A stretch of DNA of 64,000 bases, from NCBI GenBank assembly GCA_903939115.1, contig CAJAFV010000070.1, forward strand, positions 28,332-92,331, given 5' to 3'. The stretch is from an uncultured Geobacteraceae bacterium. Lineage in GTDB: Bacteria; Desulfobacterota; Desulfuromonadia; Geobacterales; Pseudopelobacteraceae. How positions within the stretch are numbered: position 1 is the first letter of the stretch; the number at the start of each line of letters is the position of its first letter. Positions 10,793-20,586 of the stretch are shown one piece after another. The translations under genes were made by a program, and so were the position numbers. Under the pieces are notes generated by a model, which saw only the letters and a program-made list of their open reading frames with translations, ran no database searches and was not told the origin of the DNA.

Positions 10793-12031
10793 ATGGAATC
10801 GGCAGCAATCAGTTCTGCAAAACATATTCTGTTTATCATCGGCGTTATCTTGTTGGCCGGTTCGCTCAGCGGCATACTGTCACAGAAACTAAAGTTGCCG
10901 GATGTGGTCGTCTTTCTTCTGATCGGTATGGGACTGGGACCGGAAGCAACCGGTATCTTTGACGTCAAAGCCGATTCCACCATCAACCAGCTGATCCTTA
11001 TTTTCGGTTCCTCCTACATTCTTTTTGATGGAGGAGCCAGTTTGCGCCTGAAAGTGCTGAAAGAAGTCTGGATTACGATCCTGATAATCTCCACCATCGG
11101 TGTCCTGATAACAACCGCCATCACCGGATTTGCTGCTACCTACCTTCTGGGGATTCCGTTGATCACAGCTCTTCTGCTCGGCAGCACGGTCGCCTCTACC
11201 GATCCGGCGACACTGGTTCCAGTTTTCAAACAGGTGCGCATCAAAGACCGGGTTGCTCAGACAGTTATGAGCGAATCAGCCTTTAATGATGCTATGGGTG
11301 CCATTGTCACTTTCACGGTCATGGGTGTTGCCCTTGGTACCGGCGGTAGCTTTTCTCTCACTGCTGCCACGTTCGGCCTCGTCAGCAACGCCGTGGTCGG
11401 AGTCGTTATCGGCTGCATTCTCGGTTATCTGGCTGCGGCCTTGATAGCCCATGAAAAATATGATTTCCTGCAGGAATATGCACCGTTGGTGACATTGATG
11501 GCGGTGCTGGGAGCCTACATGACCGCCGAAAATTTCCATTCCAGTGGCTTTATGGCTGTGTTCGTGTTTGGCATCATGCTCGGCAACAAGGATATTTTTG
11601 GCTTCGCCATGGAGCAGCGCGAAGAAGAAAAGCTGGAGGATTTCATTCTCACCACAGCTCTTATTATGCGGATGTTTATCTTTATCCTGCTCGGAAGTCA
11701 GGTCAATTTTACCCTGATGGGAAAATACCTGTGGGGTGGATGTGCGCTGGTTGCGGTATTCATGCTGATTGCCCGTCCGCTGACAGTTTTCTGCTGCGCC
11801 CTGCCCGACCGCCGTGCCTGTTGGAGTTTAAATGAACTTCTGTTTATGTGCTGGACAAGAGAGACCGGTGTCATTCCTGGCGCCCTGGCCGGCATCCTGC
11901 TCGGCATGAAGGTGCCTGGTGCTGAAATTATTGCCTCGGTAACCTTCATCACCATCCTGTTGACCATTATCATCCAGGCAACAACCACCCGCTGGTTGGC
12001 GGGAAAGCTGGGTTTACTGGTTGATAATTGA
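10793..12031 (+). CDS. Cation:proton antiporter (CPA1/NhaP-like)
   Basis: LAGSLSGILSQKLKLPDVVVFLLIGMGLGPEATGIF, GSTVASTDPATLVPVFKQV, SESAFNDAMGA. Confidence 0.88.
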   Translation: MESAAISSAKHILFIIGVILLAGSLSGILSQKLKLPDVVVFLLIGMGLGPEATGIFDVKADSTINQLILIFGSSYILFDGGASLRLKVLKEVWITILIISTIGVLITTAITGFAATYLLGIPLITALLLGSTVASTDPATLVPVFKQVRIKDRVAQTVMSESAFNDAMGAIVTFTVMGVALGTGGSFSLTAATFGLVSNAVVGVVIGCILGYLAAALIAHEKYDFLQEYAPLVTLMAVLGAYMTAENFHSSGFMAVFVFGIMLGNKDIFGFAMEQREEEKLEDFILTTALIMRMFIFILLGSQVNFTLMGKYLWGGCALVAVFMLIARPLTVFCCALPDRRACWSLNELLFMCWTRETGVIPGALAGILLGMKVPGAEIIASVTFITILLTIIIQATTTRWLAGKLGLLVDN

Positions 12032-12134
12032 CTGATCTTGCGTCACACGACGCAAAATAATATTGATTAATTCAGGCTGAAGGTGTAGGTAAATCCCCTG
12101 TAGAGAGCTCAGATATATCAAAGGAGAATGATCA

Positions 12135-13109
12135 ATGAAATCTTTCATCAACCTTATGGCGGTAGTAGTTTGTTCCTTTATTATTTCCGCGTGCGTAGGT
12201 AGTTCAAATTCAAATACTGCTACAACTACTCCTGGTACCCCAAATACACCTTCTGCTGACATTGCTCGTAAAATCAACATGAGATCAGCTATTTATCAGA
12301 CATTTACTTCTTCCACCTCTCCTATTTCAAGTCCTCTTTTAAACACATTGACCCTCACAACCGATTCCGTAGGAACTGACGTATTCGGCAAGTACAGTGT
12401 TATAAAGAAGGATGGAACACTTGTCTCTGCCGGCACGGTATCAGGTACAACCTCGAAGCTTTTACTCTTTAGTAACTATTCAGTCTGCAAAAAAGAAAAT
12501 ATGAGCCTGTATCCAATAGGTGCTACTAATAACAGTACTCAAGTAATGATTTATGGCGAAGATTGCAACGGTAAATCCATTGTTGCAATTGACAACATCA
12601 GGAAGGTTACAGGGTCACCTGTAGTTGCGACGGCACTTTCAAACAATATGCCATTGATTGTGGACATGAATATTTCTGCATTTAGTGCTGATAATCTGAC
12701 TTTTCTCGGTACATTGAATCTGAATAATGCTTATTTACCTGCCCTGGATTCAGGTACACCAAGAAGGACTGCCACTGCGACTGTAGTTGGTATTAGTACA
12801 TCCAGAGTTGGCACGTCCAGTAGTAATACAGTGAGTTCAGTTTACAACGGGGAAAATACCGAAATCCCGTTTAAAGTAACTAATTTTTCCGGGCATCTTT
12901 TTTCGCCTGTTGATGTGCTGACTTTTCCAGACTATTCACCAGATCCTTTATTATCACCTCCGCACACATACATCCACTTTAACGGTTCCGTAATTGACGA
13001 ATTCATTGTTTACATAACAGACACATTTCCCTTAACCCAGAGCATTCTTCTCGGCAATAACCCTTCTGATACTATAACCACAACTACACCGTATATCCCG
13101 CTATATTAG
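12135..13109 (+). CDS. Putative lipoprotein of unknown function
   Basis: MKSFINLMAVVVCSFIISACVGSS lipobox; 324 aa; RBS AAGGAG upstream. Confidence 0.75.
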   Translation: MKSFINLMAVVVCSFIISACVGSSNSNTATTTPGTPNTPSADIARKINMRSAIYQTFTSSTSPISSPLLNTLTLTTDSVGTDVFGKYSVIKKDGTLVSAGTVSGTTSKLLLFSNYSVCKKENMSLYPIGATNNSTQVMIYGEDCNGKSIVAIDNIRKVTGSPVVATALSNNMPLIVDMNISAFSADNLTFLGTLNLNNAYLPALDSGTPRRTATATVVGISTSRVGTSSSNTVSSVYNGENTEIPFKVTNFSGHLFSPVDVLTFPDYSPDPLLSPPHTYIHFNGSVIDEFIVYITDTFPLTQSILLGNNPSDTITTTTPYIPLY

Positions 13110-13146
13110 GTAAGGCTCAAAGGCACATCACACGTTTCAGAACCGA

Positions 13147-13180
13147 AAATAGCCGACAGAACATTGTCGGCTATTTTTTT
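13147..13180 (+). terminator. Rho-independent terminator
   Basis: AAATAGCCGACA-GAACAT-TGTCGGCTATTT plus T tract. Confidence 0.9.
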
Positions 13181-13194
13181 TTACAAGGTTTCAT

Positions 13195-14058
13195 ATGCAC
13201 ATCCCACTGACATCAATTCCCCTTGCGATTCTCGCCGCCTCCCTGTTCCTGACAGGCTGTTCTTCTACCATAACCCGTGCCATGCGCGTTGAAGATCGCG
13301 TAACGGTGGATGTTCGCACTATGATCGACGAGGTCAGTACCGTTCCGATCGTCTTCGTCGGCGAACGCCATGATGCAGCGGCACACCACGCGCTGCAGCT
13401 GGAAGTTATAAAAGGACTTCTGGCAAAAGGGAAATCTGTTGCCATCGGCATGGAGATGTTCGAAGGGGCAAGTCAGAAGGTACTGGATGGCTGGAGCACC
13501 GGTGCCGTAACAACGGACGCTTTCATCAAGGTTTACCGGTCAAACTGGAGAAACATCCCGTACCGGCTTTACGAGGATATCTTCAGTTACGCCCGGGTCA
13601 ACCATATTCCCATCGTCGCACTTAACGCTCCACGGGATATCGTCATGAAGGTTTCCCGACTCGGTTTATCTTCTCTCAGTTCAGCCGACAAGCGCCTGCT
13701 CCCCCCTGACGCCGATGCTGAAGTAAGCGATATCTACGTCAATTTTATCAGATCGGCCTATTGGGCTCACGGGAGAAACAGCGATAACTTTCGTTACATC
13801 TGCGAAGCGCAAATGCTCAGAAACAGGGTGATGGCGAGTCGCATTCTTGATTACCATCAACTGCACCCGGAAAGAGTCATGGTGATACTTGCGGGAGGGG
13901 GGCATGCGCGGGAGAAGGGTGGCATCCCTGCGGAACTCGGCACTCTGCCGTTTAAAATAATCCTCCCACAGGTTCCGGGTCTGGCGGCAGATGCGATCAG
14001 CAGTGCAGATGCTCATTTTCTTCTGGAGGAGCCGTTTTCACTCATTGATCTGCTCTAA
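13195..14058 (+). CDS. ChaN family lipoprotein (putative haem/iron-associated)
   Basis: LTGCSS lipobox, VFVGERHDAAAHHALQLEVIKGL, GMEMFEG, VILAGGGHAREKGGIP. Confidence 0.85.
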   Translation: MHIPLTSIPLAILAASLFLTGCSSTITRAMRVEDRVTVDVRTMIDEVSTVPIVFVGERHDAAAHHALQLEVIKGLLAKGKSVAIGMEMFEGASQKVLDGWSTGAVTTDAFIKVYRSNWRNIPYRLYEDIFSYARVNHIPIVALNAPRDIVMKVSRLGLSSLSSADKRLLPPDADAEVSDIYVNFIRSAYWAHGRNSDNFRYICEAQMLRNRVMASRILDYHQLHPERVMVILAGGGHAREKGGIPAELGTLPFKIILPQVPGLAADAISSADAHFLLEEPFSLIDLL

Positions 14059-14079
14059 AGCGGGTCACTAGGAAACAGG

Positions 14080-14934
14080 TCAACGCTTCACCCGGGGATC
14101 AAGTGCATCGCGGATCCCCTCCCCTAACAGATTATAGGAGAGCACGGTCACCAAAATAGCCAATCCGGGGAAAAGCGACAACCACCAGGCAAATTCGATG
14201 TAATCCTTACCGGAGGTGAGGATGTTGCCCCAGCTGGGGGTCGGAGGTTGTACGCCGATACCGAGAAATGACAACGCCGATTCGGTCAGGATGGCGCCGG
14301 CAATACCGAGCGTAGCGGAGACAAGTACAGGGGAGACCGCATTGGGGAGTATATGACGAAATAGTATGCGACTGTTTGAGCAGCCGATGCAGCGGGCTGC
14401 CAGAATATAGTCCATTTCCCGTATCGAGAGCGTTTCTGCACGCACGAGGCGTGCCACTCCCATCCAGCCGGTCAGACCGATCACTATCATGATGTACCAG
14501 ATTGATGGTTCAAGAAAGGTGATGATCGCCAGAATCAGAAAGAAGGCGGGAAAGCAGAGCATCACATCTACTGCTCTCATCAGGGCAGTATCAACCAGGC
14601 CGCTGAAATACCCGGAGACGAGGCCGACAACCGTCCCGATTGAAACAGCGATGCCGACCGCAACAAAGCCGACTTTGAGGGATACGCGAGAACCGTACAG
14701 CACTCGACTGAGCACATCTCTGCCAAGTTCGTCGGTGCCGAACCAGTGATGCCACGTAGGCGGTGACAGCACGGCATAGGCGTTGATGGCGCTCGGATCA
14801 AACGGAGCAATGACGGGAGCCAGCAGTGAGATAACAAAGAGTGCCACCACTATGCCGCCGCCACACAGAGCCAAACGATTACGGCGGATTCGCGGCCAGA
14901 AAATCGAATAAAAATAAGTATGTTTGAAGTCCAT
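14080..14934 (-). CDS. Peptide ABC transporter permease, DppC/OppC-like
   Basis: RRNRLALCGGGIVVALFVISLLAPVIAPFDPSAIN, GTDELGRDVLSRVLYGSRVSL. MDFKHTYF start chosen after the stop of the upstream permease; ORF track start is 14994. Confidence 0.93.
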   Translation of the reverse strand: MDFKHTYFYSIFWPRIRRNRLALCGGGIVVALFVISLLAPVIAPFDPSAINAYAVLSPPTWHHWFGTDELGRDVLSRVLYGSRVSLKVGFVAVGIAVSIGTVVGLVSGYFSGLVDTALMRAVDVMLCFPAFFLILAIITFLEPSIWYIMIVIGLTGWMGVARLVRAETLSIREMDYILAARCIGCSNSRILFRHILPNAVSPVLVSATLGIAGAILTESALSFLGIGVQPPTPSWGNILTSGKDYIEFAWWLSLFPGLAILVTVLSYNLLGEGIRDALDPRVKR

Positions 14935-14938
14935 GTTT

Positions 14939-15919
14939 CTACCCTTCCCCATGCCGGATGCGCGGATCAGCGAGAACATAGCAGAGATCGGCAACCAGAT
15001 TACCGATCAAGGTCAGAAAAGCACCAATCACCAGAATCCCCATGACAACCGGATAATCTCGCGACATGACCCCCTGATAAAAGAGCTGTCCCATTCCGGG
15101 TATGGCAAAAATTGTTTCGAAAATAACACTGCCGCCGATCAGCCCGGGAATCGAAAACCCAAGCAGCGTTATCAGCGGTAGCAGAGCATTGCGCAGGGCA
15201 TGCTTCCAGATGACAACACGTTCGGAAAGACCTTTTGCCCTGGCGGTGGTTATGTAATCCTGACTGACAACATTCAGCATGGCAGAGCGCATATAGCGCG
15301 AGAGGCCGGCCAGACTGCCGAACGACGCCACCATGATCGGCATGATCAGATGCTTGGCCAGATCACACAGGTAGCGCCCTGTTCCCCATGAATCGCTCCC
15401 CAGAGTATGTAATCCGGAAATAGGCAAGCACCCCAGTTTGACGCCGAAAAAATACATGAGCAGCAGCGCCAGCCAGAAGGTAGGCACGGCAAAACCGACA
15501 AACACGAATACCGTAATTCCCTTATCAAGCCAGGTATCACGGCTGGTGGCGGCCAGAATGCCGATCGGAATCGCCAGGCCGAATTCGAGCAGCAGCGCGA
15601 TAACATTTAAAGAGATGGTAACCGGTAGCCGTTCCTTGATCTTGTCTACCACAGGACGGCCATCAGAAGAAAACGATCGTCCCAGATCAAACCGGGCGAT
15701 ATGACCAACCCAACTGAAGTACTGTTCATGCAGTGGCTTATCAAGACCGTAGAACTTTGTCAGACGTTCACGGGCCTCTTTGCCGACCTTGGGATTCATC
15801 GCCATCTGCATCTCGACCGGTTCGCCCGGCGCCAGATGAATAACGGAGAAGGTAATCAGAGTAATGCCGATCATCAGCGGAATCAGCATCAGGATGCGTT
15901 TTATGAGATATGTTGTCAT
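14939..15919 (-). CDS. Peptide ABC transporter permease, DppB/OppB-like
   Basis: [65 protein letters not shown] extends to 16093; ATG 15919 fits the family. Confidence 0.93.
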   Translation of the reverse strand: MTTYLIKRILMLIPLMIGITLITFSVIHLAPGEPVEMQMAMNPKVGKEARERLTKFYGLDKPLHEQYFSWVGHIARFDLGRSFSSDGRPVVDKIKERLPVTISLNVIALLLEFGLAIPIGILAATSRDTWLDKGITVFVFVGFAVPTFWLALLLMYFFGVKLGCLPISGLHTLGSDSWGTGRYLCDLAKHLIMPIMVASFGSLAGLSRYMRSAMLNVVSQDYITTARAKGLSERVVIWKHALRNALLPLITLLGFSIPGLIGGSVIFETIFAIPGMGQLFYQGVMSRDYPVVMGILVIGAFLTLIGNLVADLCYVLADPRIRHGEG

Positions 15920-15924
15920 GGCAA

Positions 15925-16995
15925 CTATACTTTCACGGGTGTGATTTTTTCCAAGCTTTGTGCAGTGAGGACAATGTGCGGCATCATGCCAAGCGATGCT
16001 CCCCCCTTTTTCTCCCACTGGGAAACTGAAGGAGCGGTTATTCCGAGACGGGCCGCAAAAACCGCCTGCGTCTCTCCCAGGGATGTACGCCAAGTGTAAA
16101 TGTCGCTTCCGGTAAGCGGTTCAGGAAAAGGAGTAATGGCAGACGTTTTTTTACCACTTTTTATCGGAGTTAGGGATTGTTTTTTCTGCAACTGTGATTT
16201 AAATACTGATATATCGGCTACTTTGCCGGTCATTTTCAATCTTTTTGTTGAAGTATCGGCGACTGCTCCGATCTCCACCTCTCCTGCTTCAGCCATCTCG
16301 ACTCCAAATACATCTGCAAGGCCGCTTGCGGCGATCCTGCGGCGGGATGTTCCCGCTTTGGCAACACCAGTAACAACCGCCGAGACATCGACCAGCTCTT
16401 CGTGATTGACGCCGCGCAGGTGAAACAGCAGTTCTGGCGAGTGATCGAGCCGCGCCCCCACTCCGTACAGCACAGCCGCAATGTGCTTGCACATCCCCGC
16501 CGAATCAGGGCAGTCGCAGCCGAATGTTATCTCGCCCGGCAGTGGAAAAAGTCCCTCTTTTCGATCCGAGACGACTTCCATGACGCCTCGATCCAGCTTG
16601 CCGCGCAACAGATCGATCAACGATCCGATCCTTCCGCTACAGGCCGCTTTGACCGCTTTCCATTTGTGAATAGCAAGCGGAAAGATTGTGACTGAAACAT
16701 TGTAGAGCGACGAGCCGCTAACAATCGCCTCGATCCTGCCCGGCTTGATCTCCAGATGGCAGACTGAACCGTTTCTGACGTAGGTCCGGCCACGCGGCAG
16801 TCGGTTGGCATAATCACCGAACGACTCCATATGGTCGCACCACCCCTTCCCCCAGAAGGAATCAGCAATCTTGCGCCCAGACAGCTGCACCGGCTGCACG
16901 TTCAGCCCCTTCTTTTTCATCTTTTCAAGCTGTTTCTGTGCTTTGGCACGGCGCTCGGCAACCGGAACGTACGGTGCCCATCCGTAATAACTCAT
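15925..16995 (-). CDS. SWIM zinc-finger protein with C-terminal XRE-type HTH
   Basis: SWIM motif [24 protein letters not shown]-terminal [27 protein letters not shown] helix-turn-helix. Confidence 0.88.
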   Translation of the reverse strand: MSYYGWAPYVPVAERRAKAQKQLEKMKKKGLNVQPVQLSGRKIADSFWGKGWCDHMESFGDYANRLPRGRTYVRNGSVCHLEIKPGRIEAIVSGSSLYNVSVTIFPLAIHKWKAVKAACSGRIGSLIDLLRGKLDRGVMEVVSDRKEGLFPLPGEITFGCDCPDSAGMCKHIAAVLYGVGARLDHSPELLFHLRGVNHEELVDVSAVVTGVAKAGTSRRRIAASGLADVFGVEMAEAGEVEIGAVADTSTKRLKMTGKVADISVFKSQLQKKQSLTPIKSGKKTSAITPFPEPLTGSDIYTWRTSLGETQAVFAARLGITAPSVSQWEKKGGASLGMMPHIVLTAQSLEKITPVKV

Positions 16996-17158
16996 ACTTG
17001 GGGGGCCCTCCCGATCTTGGATTCAGTCGATCTTTTCTTCAACGAAGCCCATTTGTCCTCCATTGAGCAGGCATGGTTCTGACCTGCCGGTTTTAAGGCA
17101 GGACGCAAGTCTTGATGAATGTTTCAATTTTCGGTGTTACTTTATTTGTTGCTGGTTT

Positions 17159-17596
17159 TTAATTATGCAAGTCAAGAAACTTTTGTGGAGTTACTATTTT
17201 GATTTCTCCGATGCTCTTGAAATCCGTATCGAAGGTGATCAGGTAGGAACAACGGGTTTCAATGGCTGTTGAAAGAATGATCGCGTCAGCGATAACCAGT
17301 CGATTGGCTTTTTTCAGGGTGGCTGTACGCAAAATCCACCCATTGCAAAATTCTGCGATGAAGAAGAGGGGGAGTGATTCAATAGATTTGATGATTCTTT
17401 CAGCTTCAGCGGATTGATCGGCAGCAGTGAGAATGGCAGCCAGTTCTAAGAGGGTAATGGTGGCAATAATGGACTTGATGCGTTTTGTGAAAAGTAACTG
17501 AAAAAAAGCGGTACAGCTTTCTACCTTGTCAGGCTCGTTATTGAAAAAGCCGAGCAGTACATTAGTGTCGATGCAGACAGTCACAGTCCGCGCCAC
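17159..17596 (-). CDS. PIN-domain putative toxin
   Basis: VCIDTNVLLGFF, acidic residues (ADAIILSTAI, TFDTDFKSI), overlapping an antitoxin-like gene. Confidence 0.82.
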   Translation of the reverse strand: MARTVTVCIDTNVLLGFFNNEPDKVESCTAFFQLLFTKRIKSIIATITLLELAAILTAADQSAEAERIIKSIESLPLFFIAEFCNGWILRTATLKKANRLVIADAIILSTAIETRCSYLITFDTDFKSIGEIKIVTPQKFLDLHN

Positions 17597-17811
17597 TCAC
17601 TGCGAATCTGCTTCTGAACTTCAACAGAGTCTATCTTTGCAAGATTATGGCTGATACCGCGCAATGCAAGGAAACTCATTTCCGCTTCAGTCATCTGATT
17701 CCGTTTTATTTTAGGAAGCAGGAGCTTTACCTCGGTGTGTTCAGGCAGATTGACTGGTATGCAGGGCACGAATACACCATGTTCATATGTGGCAGCAATG
17801 GTCTGTGACAT
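17581..17811 (-). CDS. Putative antitoxin (AF2212/DUF104-like N-terminus)
   Basis: MSQTIAATYEHGVFVPCIPVNLPEHTEVKLLLPKI; overlaps the start of the PIN gene. ORF track start 17880. Confidence 0.75.
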   Translation of the reverse strand: MSQTIAATYEHGVFVPCIPVNLPEHTEVKLLLPKIKRNQMTEAEMSFLALRGISHNLAKIDSVEVQKQIRSEWRGL

Positions 17812-17889
17812 TGTGATAATCCTCCCTTTATGAGGTGACTGTAACACAGAGAGTAGTGTGAGGCAAGCGTCCTTGAGCACATGCCCCCC

Positions 17890-20586
17890 TCATATCCCTG
17901 CCTTCTCCATATCAAGCGCGACCAGCTTCAACAACGTCTCGTCATCCATCTCGGTCAGCAAGGATTCCGCCCCTTCCAGCAATTCAGTCGCCATACCGGC
18001 CTTCGCAGCGATCAGTGCGTCGATCTTCTCCTCCACAGTTCCCTTGCAGACAAACTTGTGCACCATGACGTTTTTTTTCTGGCCGATACGGAAGGCGCGG
18101 TCGGTAGCCTGATTTTCGACCGCCGGATTCCACCAGCGGTCGAAGTGAATGACATGAGCGGCGGCGGTCAGATTGAGGCCGGAACCACCCGCTTTGAGGG
18201 AGAGTACAAAAAAGGGGGGACCATCCTCATGCTGAAAACGATCCACCAGCTTCTTGCGCTCAGACACCGGGGTGCCGCCATGCAGCACCAGACCGGGGCA
18301 GCCAAACAGAGTGGCCAGAAAGGAGGCTATCGGCGCTGTCATCTCCCGGAACTGGGTAAAAATCAGCACCTTTTCCTGACGCGACGCTATTTCTTCAGCC
18401 AGTTCGCGCAACCTGATAAACTTGCCGCTCCTCTCCTCGGCATAGTCGCCATCTCCGAGAGACTGGCCGGGGTGGTTACAGATCTGCTTGAAACGCATCA
18501 GAGAGGATAAAATCAGCCCCCTCCGCTTCATCCCTCCCTCCTGCTGTTCCTTCAGTGCCTCGGCCAGTTCCTTAACCGCCTGAGCGTACAACCGCGCCTG
18601 CGCCTTGCTGAGACCGCACCAGGCGGCCATCTCGACTTTGTCCGGGAGGTCACTGATGACGCTCCGGTCGCTCTTGAGACGCCGCAGAATGTACGGCTGC
18701 ACCAACGAACGCAACGGGGCGTAGGAAGGGGGTTCGCAACTTTCCATGGAAGAAACGAATTGTTTGAAACGGGATGCGTTGCCGAGCAGACCGGGACAGA
18801 TGAAGTCGAACAGCGACCAGAGATCGGAGAGCCTGTTTTCAATAGGGGTGCCGGTCAGGACGATGCGCGCCCGCCCGGTAAGGGACTTGACCGCCTTGGC
18901 CTGCTGTGTGCCCGGGTTTTTGATCGCCTGGGCTTCATCCAGCACGATCAGATTCCACGCCAACTTTCGCAGCCACTCCTGCCGTTGCAACATGCCGTAG
19001 GTGGTCAGCACCGCGTCGACTGATGTCAACGCCTCTTCGGGACCGGCGGCAATACGCTCCAGTTCCGTCCGCTCCATCTCTGACGGATGCAGAGATACGA
19101 CTTTCAGCGACGGTGCAAAACGCGAAAGTTCGCTCTTCCAGTTGGAGAGCAGCGACGCCGGCAGCACCAGCAGACTGGGTACTTTTTTTCCGGCGCGGCC
19201 CTTTTGTGCCAGCAGCAGCGAGATTACCTGAATGGTCTTGCCAAGTCCCATGTCATCGGCCAGACACGAGCCCAGGCCAAGCTCAGACAGGAACCAGAGC
19301 CAGTTGAGGCCGGTCTGCTGATAAGGGCGCAGAACGGCTTGTAACGAGGAACCGGCCTGCACTGCTGCCAGTCGGGCGGGCTCGCGCAATCCGGCAAGCA
19401 TCTCCCGCAGCCGGTCGCCAGCCTCCACAAAGGCCCAGCCGTTTTCATTGAGCATCGGGTCATTACCGGACAGGTCGCGCCGGGCACCGGCCAGAAGGCG
19501 CATCCCTTCGACAAACGACAGACCGTCCTCACCGGCTTCCGCCTCGACCCGCCGCCACTGATCGAGCGCCTCACGAAGCTTGTCGCCATCAACCTCAACC
19601 CACTGACCCCGCAGGAGCGCAAGTCCCTCCCCTGCCGTCGTCAATGCGGCGATCTCGTCCGGCGTAAGGTCGGCGCCGTCCAGGCTCAACTGCACCCTGA
19701 AATCAAGCAGAGCCCGCGCGGACAGAGCCTCACCGGTATTGGTGCCGATAACAACCTGCACACGGGGGCGGGGGCGTTTTTTCCACCAGTCCGGCAGACG
19801 CACGACAAGACCGCTCTCTTCCAGAAGCGGCACATCCTTCAGAAACGGATAGGCTTCTTCCGGCGTCCAGGCGAGCGGATGATAGATGTCACCGCTCTCC
19901 AGTAACTCCCGAACCCAGTCGCAGTTATTGCCGGCATAGTGAACCGGTTCCAGCAGACGCAGGAGCGCGGCGCGGTTATTGGCTCCGGCATATTCACCGA
20001 GCGCCTGATTGAGCGGAAGGTGCTGTGCGCGGGCATTCTTGCCGAGCCTCGGGATATAGGTCGCCATGAAGGCAAAGGGAAATTCGGGATCATTTTTGTT
20101 TTCAGCCAGATGGAAGCAGACCCGCCCCACCTGACGCCAGAGCGGCGCGTACCGGTGGAGGAAACCGGACAACCCCTCCGACTCTCCGGCAATAGATTCA
20201 AGCGCCCAGGCATCAAGGTCGCTCCAGATGGCACACAGAACATCGGGGGTGCAGTATTCCGCGCCCGGCATGGGGGGAATACTCAGGGTGAGATGGGCAA
20301 GAATAGCAGCATCGGGGAGAGGAAGCGGTTCAATACGTTCGGACGACGGCTGGTTCTGGCAGAGCTGCAGAAGGAAGCGGGTGCCAAAATCCCGCCAGAA
20401 CATCCAGGAGAGCGGCCAATCGGGAGCGGATTTTCCTCCGGCAAGGGATATGATCCCGGCAGACTGGCAAACAGCAAAGGACTTTTCAATCTCTCCGTTG
20501 CGGTCCGGAACGGAATTCGCTGATCCAACCGAATCCGGCGTTGATGTCATCAGCAGATGCCCTGAAGGGGTCAGGACAAGCGTCAC
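17890..20586 (-). CDS. SNF2/SWI2-family DEAD-like helicase
   Basis: GSCLADDMGLGKTIQVISLLLAQ, VLDEAQAIKNPGTQQAKAVKSL, LTGTPIENRLSDLWSLFDF, SLKAGGSGLNLTAAAHVIHFDRWWNPAVENQATDRAFRIGQ. Confidence 0.95.
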   Translation of the reverse strand: MTLVLTPSGHLLMTSTPDSVGSANSVPDRNGEIEKSFAVCQSAGIISLAGGKSAPDWPLSWMFWRDFGTRFLLQLCQNQPSSERIEPLPLPDAAILAHLTLSIPPMPGAEYCTPDVLCAIWSDLDAWALESIAGESEGLSGFLHRYAPLWRQVGRVCFHLAENKNDPEFPFAFMATYIPRLGKNARAQHLPLNQALGEYAGANNRAALLRLLEPVHYAGNNCDWVRELLESGDIYHPLAWTPEEAYPFLKDVPLLEESGLVVRLPDWWKKRPRPRVQVVIGTNTGEALSARALLDFRVQLSLDGADLTPDEIAALTTAGEGLALLRGQWVEVDGDKLREALDQWRRVEAEAGEDGLSFVEGMRLLAGARRDLSGNDPMLNENGWAFVEAGDRLREMLAGLREPARLAAVQAGSSLQAVLRPYQQTGLNWLWFLSELGLGSCLADDMGLGKTIQVISLLLAQKGRAGKKVPSLLVLPASLLSNWKSELSRFAPSLKVVSLHPSEMERTELERIAAGPEEALTSVDAVLTTYGMLQRQEWLRKLAWNLIVLDEAQAIKNPGTQQAKAVKSLTGRARIVLTGTPIENRLSDLWSLFDFICPGLLGNASRFKQFVSSMESCEPPSYAPLRSLVQPYILRRLKSDRSVISDLPDKVEMAAWCGLSKAQARLYAQAVKELAEALKEQQEGGMKRRGLILSSLMRFKQICNHPGQSLGDGDYAEERSGKFIRLRELAEEIASRQEKVLIFTQFREMTAPIASFLATLFGCPGLVLHGGTPVSERKKLVDRFQHEDGPPFFVLSLKAGGSGLNLTAAAHVIHFDRWWNPAVENQATDRAFRIGQKKNVMVHKFVCKGTVEEKIDALIAAKAGMATELLEGAESLLTEMDDETLLKLVALDMEKAGI

